64,000 nucleotides of DNA from Brachybacterium sp. UMB0905 (GCF_002871795.1 NZ_PNHL01000005.1:62001-126000); one strand, 5' to 3'. Shown: positions 25,785 to 35,197, numbered from the stretch's first letter. The notes: a model not told the origin generated them from the sequence alone. Numbers and translations: made by a program.

Positions 25785-26498
25785 GTGCTGTACGAGCTCG
25801 CCAAACCGTTCGTGATGACGGTGGTGCGACTGTGCTGGAACCCGACCATCAGCGGCCAGGAGAACATCCCGGCCAGCGGACCGGTGATCCTCGCCTCCAA
25901 TCATCAGGCCTATTCCGACACCGTTTTCCTCCCCGGGCAGGTGCGCCGCAGCGTGCACTTCCTGGGCAAGGGCGAGATCTTCTCCGGCCGGGGCCCGATC
26001 AAGCGTCTGGCCGCGGCGGTGATGCGCGGCCTGCACGTCATGCCCGTGGACCGCTCCGGTGGGACCGCCTCACGCTCCGCGATCCAGGCGGGTCTGGACG
26101 TGCTGGCGCAGGGGAAGGTGCTGGGCATCTACCCGGAGGGAACCCGCAGCCCCGACGGGAGACTGCACCGCGGCAAGACCGGCGTGGCACGCCTCGCCCT
26201 CGCCTCCGGGGCACCGATCGTGCCGGTGGCGATGCTCGGCGCCCATGAGGCCCAGCGTGGCCGACGCTGGTTCCCGCGCCGCCACCCGCGGATCCGTGCC
26301 GTGGTGGGGGCCCCGCTGGATGCCGCGCAGATCGCCGCCGAGCACGCGGGCCGCAGCGAAGGGGAGGTGCTGCGTGGGGTGACCGACGCGGTGATGGATG
26401 CGATCGCGGAGCTCTCCGGGCAGGAGCGGGTGGATGAGTACGCCGCCGATGTGAAGCGTCGACAGCGCGAACAGCGCGAGCAGGACGCCGCGAGCTGA
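25785..26498 (+). CDS. plsC: 1-acyl-sn-glycerol-3-phosphate acyltransferase
   Basis: Makes phosphatidic acid from lysophosphatidic acid at the membrane. The catalytic HX4D motif is NHQAYSD (His40, Asp45) and the phosphate-binding PEGTRS is at 117-122. I chose GTG at 25785 because GGAGG ends 5 nt upstream; another GTG at 25773 would add four residues. The tail is rich in Arg, Glu and Gln. Length is about 237 residues. A homologue (Rv2182c) sits in the same neighbourhood in Mycobacterium. Confidence 0.93.
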   Translation: MLYELAKPFVMTVVRLCWNPTISGQENIPASGPVILASNHQAYSDTVFLPGQVRRSVHFLGKGEIFSGRGPIKRLAAAVMRGLHVMPVDRSGGTASRSAIQAGLDVLAQGKVLGIYPEGTRSPDGRLHRGKTGVARLALASGAPIVPVAMLGAHEAQRGRRWFPRRHPRIRAVVGAPLDAAQIAAEHAGRSEGEVLRGVTDAVMDAIAELSGQERVDEYAADVKRRQREQREQDAAS

Positions 26499-26610
26499 CC
26501 GATTCCGGCCCTCGGACCGACGGGATGATCCCCGGCGGGCGTCCCGGCATCGGTGACCGAGCAGTGAAACTCGGCCTCGAGCACCCGGGGATACTGGCTA
26601 CCCTGGTCAT

Positions 26611-28008
26611 GTGAACCTCTTCAGCCCTGATGCTCCGGCCCGCGCCCACTCCTTCAGCCTGTCCTCGGCCGCCGACGGCCTGGCGGCCCTCGGCGTGTGG
26701 CGCGACTATCCGCTGGTGCAGCAGCCGGTGTGGCCCGATGAGGAGGAGCGCGCGAAGGTCTTCGCCGATCTGCGCTCCGCTCCGCCGCTGGTGTTCGCCG
26801 GCGAGGTGGATGTGCTGCGCGAGCGCATCGCTGCGGCCGCCCGCGGGGAGGCGTTCCTGCTCACCGGTGGGGACTGCGCCGAGACCTTCGCCGACTCCAC
26901 CGCGGACCGCATCCGCAACAAGATCCGCACCATCCTGCAGATGGCGGCGGTGCTGACCTACGGCGCTTCGGTGCCGGTGGTGAAGATGGGTCGCATGGCC
27001 GGGCAGTTCGCCAAGCCGCGCTCGAATGAAGAAGAGACCCGCGACGGCCTGACGCTGCCCACCTACCGGGGGGATGCGGTCAATGAGTTCGCCTTCACCC
27101 CGGAGGCCCGCCGCCCCGATCCGGCCCGGCTGTGGAAGACCTACACCACCAGCGCCTCCACGCTCAACCTCATGCGTGCCTTCACCGGCGGTGGCTTCGC
27201 GGATCTGCGCGAGGTCCACTCGTGGAACCGCGGCTTCACCTCGAGCGGGGTGGGCTACGCCCGCTACGAGGAGCTGGCCGGGCAGATCGATAAGGCCGTG
27301 CGCTTCATGGAGGCGATCGGCGCGGACTTCGATGCGCTCAAGGTCGTGGAGTTCTACGCCTCCCATGAGGCGCTGCTACTGGACTACGAGGAGGCGCTGG
27401 CTCGGATCGACTCGCGCACCGGGGAGATCTACGGCTGCTCCGGCCACTTCCTGTGGATCGGGGAGCGCACCCGCCAGCTCGAGGGCGCGCACGTGGACTT
27501 CATGGCGAAGCTGCGCAACCCCATCGGCGTGAAGCTCGGCCCCCATGCCACCGTCGAGGATGCTCTCGAGCTGATCGAACGCCTGGATCCCGAGCGCGAG
27601 CCCGGGCGGCTGACCTTCATCACCCGGATGGGCGCGAGCATGATCCGCGACCGCCTGCCCGCCCTGGTGGAAGGGGTGCGGGATGCCGGCGCCCAGGTGG
27701 CGTGGGTGACCGACCCGATGCACGGCAACACCATCACGTCCTCCAACGGCTACAAGACCCGCCGCTTCGAGGACATCCTCGACGAGGTGGTGGGCTTCTT
27801 CGAGGTGCACAAGGCCGCCGGCACCGTCCCGGCCGGACTGCACATCGAACTCACCGGCGATGACGTTACCGAGGTGCTCGGCGGCACCGGGGAGATCGAC
27901 GAGGAGGGCCTGGCCCGCCGCTACGAGACCCTCGTGGACCCGCGGCTGAACCACCAGCAGTCCCTCGAACTCGCGTTCCTCGTCGCGGAGATGCTCACCC
28001 GCGCCTGA
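26611..28008 (+). CDS. aroG: Class II DAHP synthase
   Basis: First step of the shikimate pathway: PEP plus erythrose 4-phosphate gives DAHP. Class II motifs are LLTGGDCAETF, KMGRMAGQFAKPR, RMGASMIRD and WVTDPMHGNT, which bind metal, PEP and phosphate. The product has 465 residues. It starts with GTG; a TACCCT box lies 6 nt upstream and there is no ribosome-binding site, so the mRNA is probably leaderless. It is convergent with pknL, the same pairing as Rv2178c and pknL in Mycobacterium. Confidence 0.96.
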   Translation: MNLFSPDAPARAHSFSLSSAADGLAALGVWRDYPLVQQPVWPDEEERAKVFADLRSAPPLVFAGEVDVLRERIAAAARGEAFLLTGGDCAETFADSTADRIRNKIRTILQMAAVLTYGASVPVVKMGRMAGQFAKPRSNEEETRDGLTLPTYRGDAVNEFAFTPEARRPDPARLWKTYTTSASTLNLMRAFTGGGFADLREVHSWNRGFTSSGVGYARYEELAGQIDKAVRFMEAIGADFDALKVVEFYASHEALLLDYEEALARIDSRTGEIYGCSGHFLWIGERTRQLEGAHVDFMAKLRNPIGVKLGPHATVEDALELIERLDPEREPGRLTFITRMGASMIRDRLPALVEGVRDAGAQVAWVTDPMHGNTITSSNGYKTRRFEDILDEVVGFFEVHKAAGTVPAGLHIELTGDDVTEVLGGTGEIDEEGLARRYETLVDPRLNHQQSLELAFLVAEMLTRA

Positions 28009-28019
28009 TCAGATGCGGT

Positions 28020-28050
28020 GGGCCGACGGTGCCGTGCGCGCCGTCGGCCC
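28020..28050 (+). terminator. Terminator between aroG and pknL
   Basis: GGGCCGACGG (28020-28029) pairs with CCGTCGGCCC (28041-28050) around an 11-nt loop. It lies between convergent genes and can work both ways. The same arms occur after acnA. Confidence 0.75.
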
Positions 28051-28098
28051 CGGCGCACGGGAGCGGATAGCCGGGACTCGGCGGGATCTCGGGAGCGG

Positions 28099-30201
28099 TC
28101 AGAACACCTTGATCGTGACCGTGGAGCCCTTGGCCAGCTCGCTGCCGGGCTCGGCGGACTGCTCATAGACCATCCCGAACACCGGCTCGCCCTTGTCGTG
28201 GCTGACCTGCACGGTGAACCCGGCCTTCTCCAGGGCCTTCCGCGCGTCCTTCTCGGACTTGCGGAACACATCGGGGACCTTCACCATCTCGGGCCCGAGC
28301 GACGTCACCAGGTGGACCTCATCCCCGCGGAACAGGGTGCCTGAGGCCGGGTTCTGAGAGATCACGGCACCGCGCGGCACCGAACCGGAGTGCTCCTGCG
28401 AGGTGGTCACGGTGAAACCGGCCTGCTCAAGCGCTGAGCGGGCGGCAGCCTCGCTATTGCCCCGCTGATCCGGCACGGTGATCGGCTCGCGGCCCTGGGA
28501 GACGACGACGTGGACCTCCCCGCCGGCGGGCAGCGCCTCAGCATCGGCGCTCTGGGAGATGATCTCGCCCTCCGGAACGGTCTCGGAGTAGGCCGCCTCA
28601 TCCTCGACGAGAGTGAGGGAAGCATCCTCGACCTGGGTGCGGGCGTCCTCGAGCGAGAGCCCTTCCAGGGCCGGCACCGGGAACGTCTGGATGCCCTTGG
28701 AGACCACCACGTGGATGGCTGCGCCCTTCTTCACATCGCTGCCGGTGGAGGGATCGGCGGTGATCACATGCCCGGCCGGGACCTCGTCGTCGAACCGCTC
28801 CTCGGTGCTGACCTGAAGGTCCGCCGCGCGCAGGGCGGACTCCGCGTCGGCCAGGGGAGTGCCGACCACAAGCGGCACGGTGCGGTTCGCGCCCGGCCCC
28901 TCATCGAGGTACCAGGTGGTGGCCGCCCAGGTGCCGCCGGTCATCGTGCCCACCAGGGCGACGGCGGCGGCCGCTGCCATCGCGCGGGAGCGCAGACGGG
29001 TCCCGGCGACCAGGTGCCGACCTCGCCGACCCCGCGGGCTGCGCAGCGTGACCTGGCGGGAGGATTCCCCGTCCTCGGACTGCTGCGTATCCGCGGGCTC
29101 ATCAGCAGCACAGTCCGCGGCGGGGTCCGCATCAGGGTCTGCTGCGGGATCGGTGGGATCAGCGGGGAAAGAGTGCGCGGCAGCGGGCGCGTGGTCCTCT
29201 CCCGTCCCCGCATCACCGGTGAGGGCGGGCGGGAAGGCGCGGGGGCTGCCCGTCAGATCCGCGGCAACGTCATCCAGGGCGGCGGTCAGGCGCGGCACCT
29301 CTCCGGTGGCGGCATCCTCGATCTGCACCGGGCAGGTGGCCAGGACCGTCGCGGGCAGGGTTCGAAGCAGTTCCCGGACCGCCTCCAGCAGGTCGATCGC
29401 GGTGGCGGGACGCTGGCCGACGGGCCGGGCCGCCGCCCAGGTCACGAGGGAATCGAGCTCACGCGGCACCCCGCTGACGCGGGTGGACGGGGCCGGGATG
29501 TCCTCGTGCACATGCTGGAAGGCGATATGCACCGGCTGCTCGCCGCGGAACGGCTGGGTGCCGGTGAGCATCTCGAACAGCACCACACCCAGGGAGTACA
29601 GGTCGCTGCGCTCATCACAGTGTCCCCGGGTCACCACCTCGGGGCTGATGTACGCGACGGTGCCCAGCAGCGCGGCGCTCGCCGAGGAGTTGTTCGAGCC
29701 GGTCGCGCGGGCCAGCCCGAAGTCCGCGACCTTCACGGTGTCCTGCGCGTCCAGCAGGATGTTCTCCGGTTTGATGTCGCGGTGGACGATCCCCGCCTCA
29801 TGCGCGGCCACCAGCGCCTGCAGCACCTGCTCGGTCACCCGCAGGCTTTCGCCGACGCTCAGGGGGCCCTGGCGCACCATGCGCGCCCGCAGCGTCTCAC
29901 CCTCCACGAGCTCCATCGCCAGGTAGATGCTGTCCCCGTCCTCGCCCTGGTCGAAGACGCCCACCACGTTGCGGTGCGCCAGGCGGGCCGCCGCCCGGGC
30001 CTCTCGGCCGAAGCGGCGTCGGAAATCCTCATCCATCGCCAGGTGGGGGTGCATGATCTTGAGCGCCACCACACGGTCCAGGCGCTCGTCATGGCCGCGG
30101 TACACGGTGGCCATGCCGCCGCGCGCGATCGGCTCCTCGACCCGATAGCGGTCATCGAGGAGCAGGCTGATGCCGGGGGAAGTCGACGTCGCCGAGCTCA
30201 C
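28099..30201 (-). CDS. pknL: Ser/Thr protein kinase with four PASTA repeats, PknL/PknB type
   Basis: A membrane receptor kinase of 700 residues. Kinase domain 20-285: Gly loop ARGGMATVY, Lys48 in VALKIM, HRDIKPEN (140-147), DFG (160-162). A long acidic linker leads to one membrane helix (AAAAVALVGTMTGGTWAATTWYL, from about 409) and four extracellular PASTA domains of about 65 residues, each starting near a VPxxxG motif, which bind peptidoglycan fragments. The neighbours aroG and an Rv2175c-like gene are those of mycobacterial pknL; four PASTA units are more like PknB. It starts with GTG, with a TAGATT box 6 nt upstream. Confidence 0.93.
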   Translation of the reverse strand: MSSATSTSPGISLLLDDRYRVEEPIARGGMATVYRGHDERLDRVVALKIMHPHLAMDEDFRRRFGREARAAARLAHRNVVGVFDQGEDGDSIYLAMELVEGETLRARMVRQGPLSVGESLRVTEQVLQALVAAHEAGIVHRDIKPENILLDAQDTVKVADFGLARATGSNNSSASAALLGTVAYISPEVVTRGHCDERSDLYSLGVVLFEMLTGTQPFRGEQPVHIAFQHVHEDIPAPSTRVSGVPRELDSLVTWAAARPVGQRPATAIDLLEAVRELLRTLPATVLATCPVQIEDAATGEVPRLTAALDDVAADLTGSPRAFPPALTGDAGTGEDHAPAAAHSFPADPTDPAADPDADPAADCAADEPADTQQSEDGESSRQVTLRSPRGRRGRHLVAGTRLRSRAMAAAAAVALVGTMTGGTWAATTWYLDEGPGANRTVPLVVGTPLADAESALRAADLQVSTEERFDDEVPAGHVITADPSTGSDVKKGAAIHVVVSKGIQTFPVPALEGLSLEDARTQVEDASLTLVEDEAAYSETVPEGEIISQSADAEALPAGGEVHVVVSQGREPITVPDQRGNSEAAARSALEQAGFTVTTSQEHSGSVPRGAVISQNPASGTLFRGDEVHLVTSLGPEMVKVPDVFRKSEKDARKALEKAGFTVQVSHDKGEPVFGMVYEQSAEPGSELAKGSTVTIKVF

Positions 30202-30356
30202 AGGGCCAATCTAGGGTGCTTCACGCGCGCGGGAGGGGACCGACACACGGCACGGGTGTCACACGCTGTGAGGTGCCTCCCGGGGCCGGGTGGCCCGGTG
30301 CTGAAGGGCGCCCGGTGCGATGCGCTCCCCGGTCGGTGCATGGCACCCTAGGAGGC

Positions 30357-30710
30357 GTGAACGACATCGATACCCTCATCACCGATTGGCTCACGCTCCC
30401 CGATGTCGCCGAGCGACTGGACCTGGAGGTCTCCAAGGTCCGCCGTCTCATCGAGGATGGCCACCTCGTCGCGGTGCGGCGCGGTCACCCGGTGGTGCGG
30501 ATGATTCCCGCTGAGCTGCTGGTGAACGATGCTCCGGTCCCGCATCTGACCGGTACCATCACCGTGCTGCGCGATGGCGGATTCAGCGACCTGGAGCTGC
30601 TGGAGTGGCTGTTCACGGCCGATGACACCCTGCCCGGGCGCCCCATCGATCACCTGCGCCGCGGTCAGCGCGGCGAGGTGCGCCGCCGCGCGCTCGCCCT
30701 CGCGCTGTGA
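30357..30710 (+). CDS. Rv2175c-family DNA-binding protein
   Basis: A small winged-helix protein of 117 residues. The N-terminal helix-turn-helix (LPDVAERLDLEVSKVRRLIEDG) resembles excisionase/MerR-like folds, followed by a compact C-terminal domain (LTGTITVLRDGGFSDLELLEWLF). In Mycobacterium the homologue Rv2175c is phosphorylated by PknL and loses DNA binding; the gene sits in the same divergent position here. GTG at 30357 directly follows AGGAGGC, which is too close for a standard site; a CACCCT box 7 nt upstream suggests a leaderless mRNA. Confidence 0.9.
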   Translation: MNDIDTLITDWLTLPDVAERLDLEVSKVRRLIEDGHLVAVRRGHPVVRMIPAELLVNDAPVPHLTGTITVLRDGGFSDLELLEWLFTADDTLPGRPIDHLRRGQRGEVRRRALALAL

Positions 30711-30711
30711 G

Positions 30712-30743
30712 GCGCGTGCCCCGCTGACCAGCGGGCACAGCGC
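30712..30743. terminator. Hairpin between convergent genes
   Basis: An imperfect stem around GTGCCCCGCTG and AGCGGGCAC with outer GCGC pairs lies between the Rv2175c-like gene and the polyprenyl synthase. It contains two single-base bulges. Confidence 0.45.
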
Positions 30744-30761
30744 GTTGCGGGGGAGTCGGCG

Positions 30762-31889
30762 TCAGGCCGACAGTGCGTCCACATCAGTCGCCAGATCCGC
30801 CATCCGCTGCAGCCCCGCCAGGCCCGGCCCGTCGATCGCCCCCGCGCCCTGCAGGATCTCGCGGGCTCGGGAGGCGCGTGCCCGGATATCCGTCGCAACG
30901 GAGGCGACCGCACCGGTGGCGCGCATCAGCTCATGCACCGCCAAGATGTCCTCCGGATCCGCATCGGCCTGGCCCACGGTGCGCTCGAGCAGCTGCCGAC
31001 CCGCCGCATCGGCCGCCTGTTCGGTGCGTGCCAGCAGCGCCGTGCGCTTGCCCTCGAGGATGTCCCCGCCCACGGGCTTGCCGGTGCTGTCCTGATCCCC
31101 GATCACGCTGAGGAGGTCATCGCGCAGCTGGAACGCTGTGCCCACCTCGATCGACCAGGCCGAGAGCGCATCCAGCAGCGGCGCCTCGGCTCCCATGAGC
31201 GCAGCGCCCATCCGCACCGGGCGGAGCACCGAATAAGGCACCGTCTTCCACCGGATCACCGCTAGGGCCGCCTGCTCGGGATCCTCGACGGAGCCGAGCC
31301 CCGCCGCCTGATGCAGGATGTCCAGATACTGCCCGGACATCACCTCGGTGCGCAGGGCATCGAACTCCGCCCGGGCCCGCGCCACGGCGTCCGCGTCCCC
31401 GGTGATCTCAGAGGCGAGCTGCTCGGACCAGCTGAGCGCCAGATCCCCGAGCACGATCGCCACCGCGATCCCGAACTCCTCAGCGTCGCCCCGCAACGAA
31501 GCCGCACGGTGCCGCTGCGCCGCCTGCACATGCAGTGCAGGCCGGCCGCGCCGCACGGGGGAGTGGTCGATGACATCGTCATGCATGAGCGCCGCTGCCT
31601 GCACCAGCTCGATCGCCGCCCCGCAGCGGGCGAGCTGATCCAGCTCATCGGGGTGCGCCTCGCGGCCGAGCGCGGTGACCCCACCCCAGAAGCACAGCCG
31701 GGGACGCAGCAGCTTTCCGCCCTCGAGATAGGTACCGAGGTCATCGACCAGAGCAGCGGCCTCCGGGGCGATGCCTGCCAGGTGCTCCGATCCCGCCGCG
31801 AGCGCTTCGCGGGTGATGCGATCGGCCTGCTGCACCATCTGCTGCTCCAGGGCGGAGAGCACGGCGCTGGAGGGGGCGGAGGCAGTCAT
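30762..31889 (-). CDS. idsA: Polyprenyl (geranylgeranyl-type) diphosphate synthase
   Basis: An all-helical prenyltransferase that extends allylic diphosphates with IPP. The first Asp-rich motif is DDVID (104-108) followed by Arg113-Arg114, and the second is RDDLLSVIGD (256-265) with K-P. Its 375 residues fit actinobacterial GGPP synthases. GAAAGGA precedes the ATG at 31889. Chain length cannot be read with certainty; the residue pattern before DDVID (VQAAALMH) fits short to medium products. The position matches idsA2 (Rv2173) beside Rv2175c and pknL. Confidence 0.92.
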   Translation of the reverse strand: MTASAPSSAVLSALEQQMVQQADRITREALAAGSEHLAGIAPEAAALVDDLGTYLEGGKLLRPRLCFWGGVTALGREAHPDELDQLARCGAAIELVQAAALMHDDVIDHSPVRRGRPALHVQAAQRHRAASLRGDAEEFGIAVAIVLGDLALSWSEQLASEITGDADAVARARAEFDALRTEVMSGQYLDILHQAAGLGSVEDPEQAALAVIRWKTVPYSVLRPVRMGAALMGAEAPLLDALSAWSIEVGTAFQLRDDLLSVIGDQDSTGKPVGGDILEGKRTALLARTEQAADAAGRQLLERTVGQADADPEDILAVHELMRATGAVASVATDIRARASRAREILQGAGAIDGPGLAGLQRMADLATDVDALSA

Positions 31890-32052
31890 GAGCAGTCCTT
31901 TCTCGCGAGCCCCCCGATCCTCCCACAGCGCGCCTGGATGCCGATCCCTGGTGCGGTCCGCCGCGGGACGACCTCTCCTCCACAATGCCCCCTCATCCAC
32001 AATCGGGCAGGGGGTGATGCTCGTAGAGCGCTCGGTGGGACAGGGTCGCTTC

Positions 32053-33210
32053 ATGACGATGAACATTCCGCCCACCGCCCCTCACGAGCCGCCTCTGCTG
32101 CCGCTCGCCGATCCCTCCGAGCTGCTCGCCCAGGCACACCTGAGCCTCGCGGTGATGCCGTGCGACTGCCTGCTGCTGGCGACCGCCGGCACGGTGACCG
32201 AGCCGCCCATGATCACGCGCAGTCCCCTGCAGGACATCACGGATCCGGGAGGTGCGGAGCGCCTGGCCCACCAGCTGCACCTCATGGCCCCCGGATGCGA
32301 TCAGGTCATCGAAGCGCTCGTGGTGATCGGGGACGGTTTCCAGGAGGTGCTTGAGCCGCTGGTGCGTGAGACTCTCGAACGCCTGGGAGAGATGCTGCAG
32401 CAGGCAGCCCGCAGCCTTGCACTGGATCGTGAGGATGTGCTGGTGCGCGGTGCCGCCTGTGGCCGCTGGTGGTCGGTGGACCCGGCCAGCTCGGACTCCG
32501 CTGCTGCGGTGCAGGTGGCCGCAGCGGGGGAGCTGCTCCCCTTCTCCCGCACGCGCACCGCCGCGAGCGCGGTCCTGGCCGGACGCTGCATTCCCCGCCC
32601 GCCGCTGGACACCGCCCGCCTGCGCGCCCTCGGCTCGGATCTCACCATCCCTGCCCCGGATATCTCGTCACGGGTCGATGTCGGCATGCTGTTCGCCCGC
32701 GCCCGCACCGCGCTGGAGCGCCTGGAACGCACCCCGGGGCCGGATGCCCAGGGGGTGTGGATGACGGAATGTGAACACATCGCTGCGCTGCTCTCGGCGC
32801 TCGCCGTGGACCGGCTGCACTGGGAGCTGATGGGCCGCTGCGTCGAGCGCGGTGCAGCGCGAAAAATCGACCGTGAGGACCTGCTGCCCATCCTCGCCAG
32901 CGACGGCAGCTGGCGCCCCCACGCCGACGTCTGCGCAGGTGGCAGTTGGTATCGAGCACTCGAGGAGCTGCAGGCAGTGGCCGCCGGAGCGATGACTGCC
33001 GCGCCCGTGCAGGAACGCTCCACGGCGCGCTGCGCCTGGCGCGCGGTGACCACGCTGCTGGTGCTGCTGGCGTGGTGGAACCACCGCTATGCGAGCGCCG
33101 GAGAGCTCGTGGCCGCCCTCGAGGAGGTGGAACCGCACTCCTCTTTGGCACGCTTGCTCACACGCCTGATCGACACTCCGGTCCGCCCGGCCTGGAGAGC
33201 GGCGCCCTGA
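32053..33210 (+). CDS. DUF4192 family protein
   Basis: A cytoplasmic protein of about 385 residues of unknown function. The N-terminal pattern DPSELLAQAHLSLAVMPCDCLLL fits the opening of DUF4192, where the gene usually reads P-x-LLA-x-x-P-x-LLG. The C-terminal helices TLLVLLAWWNHRYASAGELVAAL match its tail. The Cys-rich MPCDCLL is unusual. The start is uncertain: ATG at 32053 is used, while ATG at 32017 behind GCAGGGGG is possible. It is divergent from idsA. The family call is moderate. Confidence 0.75.
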   Translation: MTMNIPPTAPHEPPLLPLADPSELLAQAHLSLAVMPCDCLLLATAGTVTEPPMITRSPLQDITDPGGAERLAHQLHLMAPGCDQVIEALVVIGDGFQEVLEPLVRETLERLGEMLQQAARSLALDREDVLVRGAACGRWWSVDPASSDSAAAVQVAAAGELLPFSRTRTAASAVLAGRCIPRPPLDTARLRALGSDLTIPAPDISSRVDVGMLFARARTALERLERTPGPDAQGVWMTECEHIAALLSALAVDRLHWELMGRCVERGAARKIDREDLLPILASDGSWRPHADVCAGGSWYRALEELQAVAAGAMTAAPVQERSTARCAWRAVTTLLVLLAWWNHRYASAGELVAALEEVEPHSSLARLLTRLIDTPVRPAWRAAP

Positions 33211-33261
33211 CGCGGCTCCGCCCCGGCTGCCGCGGTCGGCCTATGGACAAGGAGCCTCGGT

Positions 33262-34407
33262 ATGCCCGCAGCAGTGGATGCGCCCGCGCTCCCGCGCGCT
33301 CCCGGCCCCTGGCGCCCTGAGCACGGCCCCGGAGACCGCCGCTTCATGCCGATCGGAGATCTGCCCCTGGAGAGCGGTGAGGTTCTGCGGGACGTCACCA
33401 TCGCCTACGAAGCCTGGGGAGAACCCGCCCCGGATCGCTCCAATGCGGTGCTGGTGCTGCATGCCCTGACCGGAGACTCCCATGTGCGCGGACCGGCCGG
33501 TCCCGCACATCCCAGTCCCGGCTGGTGGGAGAGCCTCGTCGGCCCCGGTCGTCCCATCGACACGGAGCGACACTGGGTCATCGCACCGAACGTCCTGGGG
33601 GGTTGCCAGGGCAGCACCGGGCCCTCCAGCCCGGCTCCCGACGGACGCCCCTACGGCTCCCGCTTCCCGCAGCTGACCATTCGTGACCAGGTCGCGGCGG
33701 AGCGCCGGCTGCAGCAGGCCCTGGGACTGCCCAGCTGGGAGCTCGTGATCGGCGGGTCGATGGGCGGCATGCGCGCGATCGAATGGGGCGTGAGCCACCC
33801 TCAGCTCGTGCGGAACCTCGCGGTCATCGCCTCGAGCGCACGCGCGAGCGCCGACCAGATCGCCTGGAACAGCGCCCAGATCGCTGCGATCGAAGCCGAC
33901 CCCTGGTTCCGCGGCGGCGACTACCACGACAACCCCGCCGGCCAGACCCCAAGTGTGGGACTGGGAATCGCCCGCCGCATCGCCCACACCACCTATCGCA
34001 GCGCCCAGGAGTTCCAGGCCCGCTTCGGCAATGACCCCCAGGATGGTGAGGACCCCCTGGACGGGCGCGGCCGCCACCAGGTCACCAGCTACCTCGACCA
34101 CCATGCCGACAAACTCATCCGCCGCTTCGACGCGGGCACCTACCTGTCCCTCGTCCGCTCCATGAGCACGCACGACGTCGGCCGCGGCCGCGGCGGGGTA
34201 GCGGCGGCGCTTGGCCGCATCCGGGCCCGCACCTTGGCCCTCGCGATCGACTCCGACCGTCTCTTCCCACCCGCCCTCGTCCAGGAGATCGCCGAGCACA
34301 CCCCGTCGGCCCGATACCACCTGGTCAGCTCACCGATCGGGCATGATGCCTTCCTGCTGGAGCATCCGGGACTTCAGCGGTGGATAGCACAGCTGCTGGA
34401 CGGCTAA
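33262..34407 (+). CDS. metX: Homoserine O-acetyltransferase
   Basis: Acetylates homoserine with acetyl-CoA, the entry to methionine synthesis. Alpha/beta fold: oxyanion strand VLVLHALTGDSH, nucleophile Ser166 in GGSMGGM, catalytic Asp332 (IDSDRLFP) and His361 (GHDAFLLEH). The length is 381 residues. AAGGAG lies 9 nt before the ATG. No metY or metZ is adjacent, which is unusual because metY often precedes metX in actinobacteria. No SAM riboswitch is seen in the 51-nt gap upstream. Confidence 0.95.
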   Translation: MPAAVDAPALPRAPGPWRPEHGPGDRRFMPIGDLPLESGEVLRDVTIAYEAWGEPAPDRSNAVLVLHALTGDSHVRGPAGPAHPSPGWWESLVGPGRPIDTERHWVIAPNVLGGCQGSTGPSSPAPDGRPYGSRFPQLTIRDQVAAERRLQQALGLPSWELVIGGSMGGMRAIEWGVSHPQLVRNLAVIASSARASADQIAWNSAQIAAIEADPWFRGGDYHDNPAGQTPSVGLGIARRIAHTTYRSAQEFQARFGNDPQDGEDPLDGRGRHQVTSYLDHHADKLIRRFDAGTYLSLVRSMSTHDVGRGRGGVAAALGRIRARTLALAIDSDRLFPPALVQEIAEHTPSARYHLVSSPIGHDAFLLEHPGLQRWIAQLLDG

Positions 34408-34470
34408 AGTGAGCGGTTGCCGGGCCGCGGACCAGCGCCCGGCAGGCATCGCCGAGCAGAACGGAGCGGC

Positions 34471-34869
34471 ATGACGATCGTCGTGGGCTACTCGCCCTCC
34501 GGGCAGGGACGCGCCGCGCTGCGCGCCGCCCTGCGCCAGCAGCGCCGCACCGGGGAGGTGCTCGCGATCGCGTCCCATCGCTACGACGACCCCGAGATCG
34601 GCATGACCTCTGCCAGCGAGCAGCAGATCCGGGAGGCTCTCGCCGCGGAGGGCGCCGCCGCTGCCGAGGTGATGATCCGCTCGTGCTCCGAACAGGACAT
34701 CGGCGAATTCGTCCTCGCCCTGGCTGAGGAGGTCTCCGCCTCCCTCGTCGTCTTCGGGCTGCGGCGCAAATCCCGCATCGGCAAGCTCAATCTCGGGGCC
34801 TCCGCCCGGCGCATCGTGCTGGGGGCGCGCTGCCCGGTGCTGACCGTGAAGGCCGAGCCCGCCGCGTGA
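34471..34869 (+). CDS. Universal stress protein (UspA) family
   Basis: A single Usp domain of 132 residues. It starts with the typical beta strand TIVVGYSPSGQGRAALRAAL and ends LGASARRIVLGARCPVLTVK. The ATP-binding loop G-x2-G-x9-G-S/T reads GLRRKSRIGKLNLGASAR, so the first glycine pair is changed and ATP binding is doubtful. GGAGC lies before the ATG. It lies 63 nt after metX and may be co-transcribed with it. Confidence 0.9.
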   Translation: MTIVVGYSPSGQGRAALRAALRQQRRTGEVLAIASHRYDDPEIGMTSASEQQIREALAAEGAAAAEVMIRSCSEQDIGEFVLALAEEVSASLVVFGLRRKSRIGKLNLGASARRIVLGARCPVLTVKAEPAA

Positions 34870-35197
34870 ACCCGCCATAGCGGGGACCCGCCTCGGAGGG
34901 GACTGCGGCGGGACCGCCCCGGAAGGGAAGCGAATCCGAGGCCCGGCGGCAGATCTGCAGGACGGAAAACAGTCGCCCCGACGATCGGACTGCGGTGCGG
35001 GAAACTGCGGTGCGGGAATAGGGGGCGGTCCCGGCCGCGTTGTATAGTGATGAGGCTTGACGGCACCGTGCCCTCGTGCGCCATGAAACGGTCTGACCAC
35101 CGTCCGCGCCGGGCAGCGGAGCCACCAGCCGCGCCGAGATGACGACCGCCCGAGAGCGGTGGACCGCCCAGCGGGCCGCTGCCGGAAGAAGGAACGA
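34870..35197 (+). promoter_or_regulatory. sigA upstream region with tandem repeat and promoter elements
   Basis: About 330 bases. A 15-bp sequence ending GGTGCGGGAA is perfectly repeated in tandem at 34989-35003 and 35004-35018. The second copy runs into GGGAAT (35014-35019), and GTT follows 19 nt later (35039-35041), the spacing of a SigR/SigH-type promoter. A separate TATAGT (35043-35048) could be a vegetative -10. A 5-bp hairpin at 34871-34884 may end the stress-protein transcript. The long leader has no supported gene. Confidence 0.5.
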
